Shown here piece after piece: positions 14,901 to 16,991 of a stretch of DNA of 16,991 nucleotides. The number at the start of each line of letters is the position of its first letter. Position 1 is the stretch's first letter. Origin of the DNA: Candidatus Kapaibacterium sp. (GTDB taxonomy: Bacteria; Bacteroidota; Ignavibacteria; Kapaibacteriales; UBA961); NCBI GenBank assembly GCA_023253875.1, contig JALRFC010000015.1:1-16991 (forward strand), in the 5' to 3' direction. The position numbers and the translations under genes were made by a program. The notes beneath the pieces are model-generated. The model made no database searches, was not told where the DNA came from, and was given only the letters and a program-made list of their open reading frames with translations.

Positions 14901-16595
14901 ATGAAATTATCAGAAATACCGTATGAAAGACCGAACCTTGATGTATTACAAAAGAAGTATCAAGAATTACAAACAACATTCTCTGCTGCTACCACAGCAA
15001 CACAACAATTGGATGTGATTGAAGAGTGGAATGATATCCGCATTGATTTATCAACATTATCCAATTTGATTTATATCCGCTTTTCACAGAATATCGCAGA
15101 TGAATGGGCAAAAGCTGAAAAAGATTTCTTTGATACAAATGGTCCAACCATGCATGAGTGGAATACAACACTCATCAAAGAAATAGTGAACTCTCCTTTT
15201 CTTTCTGAAATAGAACAAGAATGGGGAACATTATTTGTTGAAAAACTTCGCATGAGTTTAGAAACATTTAAACCCGAAATCAAAGATGAATTGATAGAAG
15301 AATCTCGTTTGACACAGCGCTATGCAGAGATTTTTGCTTCAGCCAAGATTGAATTTGATGGTGAGACATATAATCTATCTTCACTTGAACCAAAAGTATT
15401 ATCAACAGACAGATCAACCAGAAAAAGAGCGCAGCAAAGTCGTTTTGATTTCTTGGGTCAACATGCTGAAGAACTCGATTCACTGTATCATGATTTAGTG
15501 CAGACGAGAACAAATGCCGCAAAAAAACTTGGTTTTTCCACTTATACCCAATTGGCATACAAAGAATTGGGGAGAACAGAATATAATCCCGAAATGATTG
15601 CGGGATTTCGTGATCAAATCTCCCGAGTTGTTGTCCCTCTCGTTCACAAATTCAAGAAAGACCAAACAGCACGTCTTGGTTTATCAGAAATGAAATTCCA
15701 CGATGAAGGTTTGTTGTTTGCCGATGGCAATCCAAATCCCCAAGGTGAGCCAGACTGGATTGTGGATCAAGCATCCATCATGTATAAAGAATTGTCTCCG
15801 GTTACAGATTCGTTTTTTTCCATGATGAGAGAAAAAGAAATTTTAGATCTCGTCACAAGACCCAATAAATCTGTTGGTGGTTATTGCTCAAGTTTCCCGA
15901 AATATGGTTTCCCTTTTATTTTCTCAAACTTCAATGGAACCACACATGATGTTGAAGTATTGACTCATGAAGCCGGACATGCTTTACAAAGTTTCTTGAG
16001 TAGCAAACATAAACAACTTGAATATCGTTGGCCTTCCTATGAAGCCGCAGAAATTCATTCCATGAGTATGGAATATATCACATGGCCATGGATGAAGAAT
16101 TTCTTCGGAGATCAAACTGAGAAATTCAAGTATGCACATTTGGTGAAGTCTATTCAATTCCTTCCTTATGCTTGCGCGGTGGATGAATTCCAACATTGGG
16201 TTTATGATAATCCTGAAGCTCAACCAAAAGACAGGTTAGAACAATGGAAAGCGATGGAGAAAAAATATCTTCCATGGCGAACATATGAAGACAATCCGGT
16301 TGCAGCTGAAGGTAGAGTATGGCAATTCCAATCACATATTTATAGAACACCATTCTATTATATCGATTATGCATTGGCGCAAATTTGCGCATTACAATTC
16401 TGGGTAAAATCACGCGAGAACAAAGAAGAAGCGATGAAAGATTATCTCCACATTTGTGAAATCGGAGGAAGTCAAACATTTTTGAATATTGTGAAATCAG
16501 GAAATCTGAAATCACCTTTTGCTTCTGACACGATAGAACATATCATACATGTAGCCGATGAGTGGCTTTCAACCCATACACCACAATTTTCTTGA
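14901..16595 (+). CDS. M3 family oligoendopeptidase (PepF-like)
   Basis: The 564-residue product is a cytoplasmic zinc metallopeptidase of family M3, of the shorter group related to oligoendopeptidase F, which degrades short peptides. The active site is VLTHEAGHALQ with H356, E357 and H360; the third zinc ligand should be E384 in SYEAAEIHSMSMEYI, 24 residues after the second His, the expected spacing. Upstream, VGGYCSSFPKYGFPFIFSNFNG and the helical N-terminal half fit the family. Downstream, YYIDYALAQICALQFW with its paired Tyr residues is the conserved substrate-binding region. There is no signal peptide. The start at ATG 14901 has only a weak AAGAGAA upstream. Transketolase begins 23 bases after the stop, so the two may be co-transcribed. 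Confidence 0.95.
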   Translation: MKLSEIPYERPNLDVLQKKYQELQTTFSAATTATQQLDVIEEWNDIRIDLSTLSNLIYIRFSQNIADEWAKAEKDFFDTNGPTMHEWNTTLIKEIVNSPFLSEIEQEWGTLFVEKLRMSLETFKPEIKDELIEESRLTQRYAEIFASAKIEFDGETYNLSSLEPKVLSTDRSTRKRAQQSRFDFLGQHAEELDSLYHDLVQTRTNAAKKLGFSTYTQLAYKELGRTEYNPEMIAGFRDQISRVVVPLVHKFKKDQTARLGLSEMKFHDEGLLFADGNPNPQGEPDWIVDQASIMYKELSPVTDSFFSMMREKEILDLVTRPNKSVGGYCSSFPKYGFPFIFSNFNGTTHDVEVLTHEAGHALQSFLSSKHKQLEYRWPSYEAAEIHSMSMEYITWPWMKNFFGDQTEKFKYAHLVKSIQFLPYACAVDEFQHWVYDNPEAQPKDRLEQWKAMEKKYLPWRTYEDNPVAAEGRVWQFQSHIYRTPFYYIDYALAQICALQFWVKSRENKEEAMKDYLHICEIGGSQTFLNIVKSGNLKSPFASDTIEHIIHVADEWLSTHTPQFS

Positions 16596-16618
16596 ATACT
16601 CATACAAAAGGTAGATAT

Positions 16619-16991
16619 ATGTCTTTAGAAGTAGAGTTTGGATCACAGACCTTTGACAATAAGCGCCAGAGTTCTGCAGAGTTGGAGAATATTGCCAAAG
16701 AAATCCGAAGAGACATCATCAAGATGTTGGTACTTGCCGGCTCCGGTCATAGCGGTGGACCTCTTGGATCTTCTGATATTTTCACAACGATGTATTTCAA
16801 TGGAAATATGCGTTATGATAGAAATAATCCTGATTGGGAAGGGCGCGATCGTTTTGTGTTGAGTGCAGGACATATGGCTCCTGTCATGTATGCCGCATTG
16901 GCAAATGCAGGGATGTATCCAAAAGCAGAACAAGCAACATTGAGAAAATACAATACGCGTTTACAAGGTCATCCCGGAAGAGATATGGGTT
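16619..16991 (+). CDS. Transketolase, N-terminal thiamine-diphosphate domain (partial, cut by window end)
   Basis: The frame opens at ATG 16619, with AAAGGT about seven bases upstream as Shine-Dalgarno sequence, and remains open to the window edge (124 codons). It reads as the N-terminal, pyrophosphate-binding domain of transketolase. EIRRDIIKMLVLAGSGHSGG and PLGSSDIF match the family GSGHPGG region, with Ser in place of the usual Pro. DRFVLSAGHMAPVMYAALA follows, with the conserved SxGH His, and RLQGHPGRD matches the LQGHP motif. The enzyme moves two-carbon units in the non-oxidative pentose phosphate pathway. Whether this is a full-length transketolase or a split N-terminal subunit cannot be decided, because the C-terminal part is outside the window. 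Confidence 0.92.
   Translation, partial: MSLEVEFGSQTFDNKRQSSAELENIAKEIRRDIIKMLVLAGSGHSGGPLGSSDIFTTMYFNGNMRYDRNNPDWEGRDRFVLSAGHMAPVMYAALANAGMYPKAEQATLRKYNTRLQGHPGRDMG

Overview
The window is AT-rich bacterial chromosomal DNA from what looks like a member of the Bacteroidota/Chlorobiota (FCB) group. The main evidence is a secreted Omp28-like thioredoxin-fold protein that ends in a type IX secretion (T9SS) type A sorting domain. An outer-membrane barrel resembling DUF6588, a DUF1573 protein and a short-form DapB fit the same group. A Kapabacteria- or Ignavibacteria-like lineage is a reasonable guess but is not proven. Several genes have recognisable Shine-Dalgarno-like sequences, others have none. 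No tRNA, rRNA, CRISPR array, insertion sequence or clear factor-independent terminator was seen.

Layout. From 1 to about 6600 lies an accessory block of envelope proteins, nearly all on the minus strand. It holds a partial secreted protein, the Omp28/T9SS protein, a two-TM coiled-coil protein, one plus-strand lipoprotein, and a tight four-gene minus-strand cluster at 6602-3791. That cluster encodes a lipoprotein with a degenerate M48 protease motif plus an NTF2-like domain, a cytoplasmic coiled-coil protein, and two secreted Cys-rich proteins. From 6603 to 16991 lie conserved housekeeping genes: mnmG, a BadF/NAGK-type sugar kinase and an outer-membrane barrel as one plus-strand operon; dapB and a DUF1573 protein on the minus strand; anmK (plus); rpiB (minus); a gene-free stretch; a thiamine pyrophosphokinase (minus); an M3 oligopeptidase (plus); and the start of a transketolase (plus).

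Most notable signals. Two 16-bp palindromes with the universal ParB-binding (parS) core, GTTTCACGTGAAA, sit just upstream of mnmG, a gene that flanks the replication origin in many bacteria. The gene-free stretch at 13781-14074 holds at least ten near-matches to the DnaA box and ends in a very AT-rich segment. Together they suggest that this window is at or near the chromosomal origin, although dnaA, parAB and rsmG are not in view. The second notable item is the M48-like lipoprotein, which keeps the three metal ligands but has Met in place of the catalytic Glu, at the head of an uncharacterised envelope operon.

Metabolic themes are cell-wall amino sugar recycling (AnmK, NAGK-like kinase), lysine/diaminopimelate synthesis (DapB), the non-oxidative pentose phosphate pathway (RpiB, transketolase), thiamine diphosphate supply (the cofactor of transketolase), and peptide turnover.
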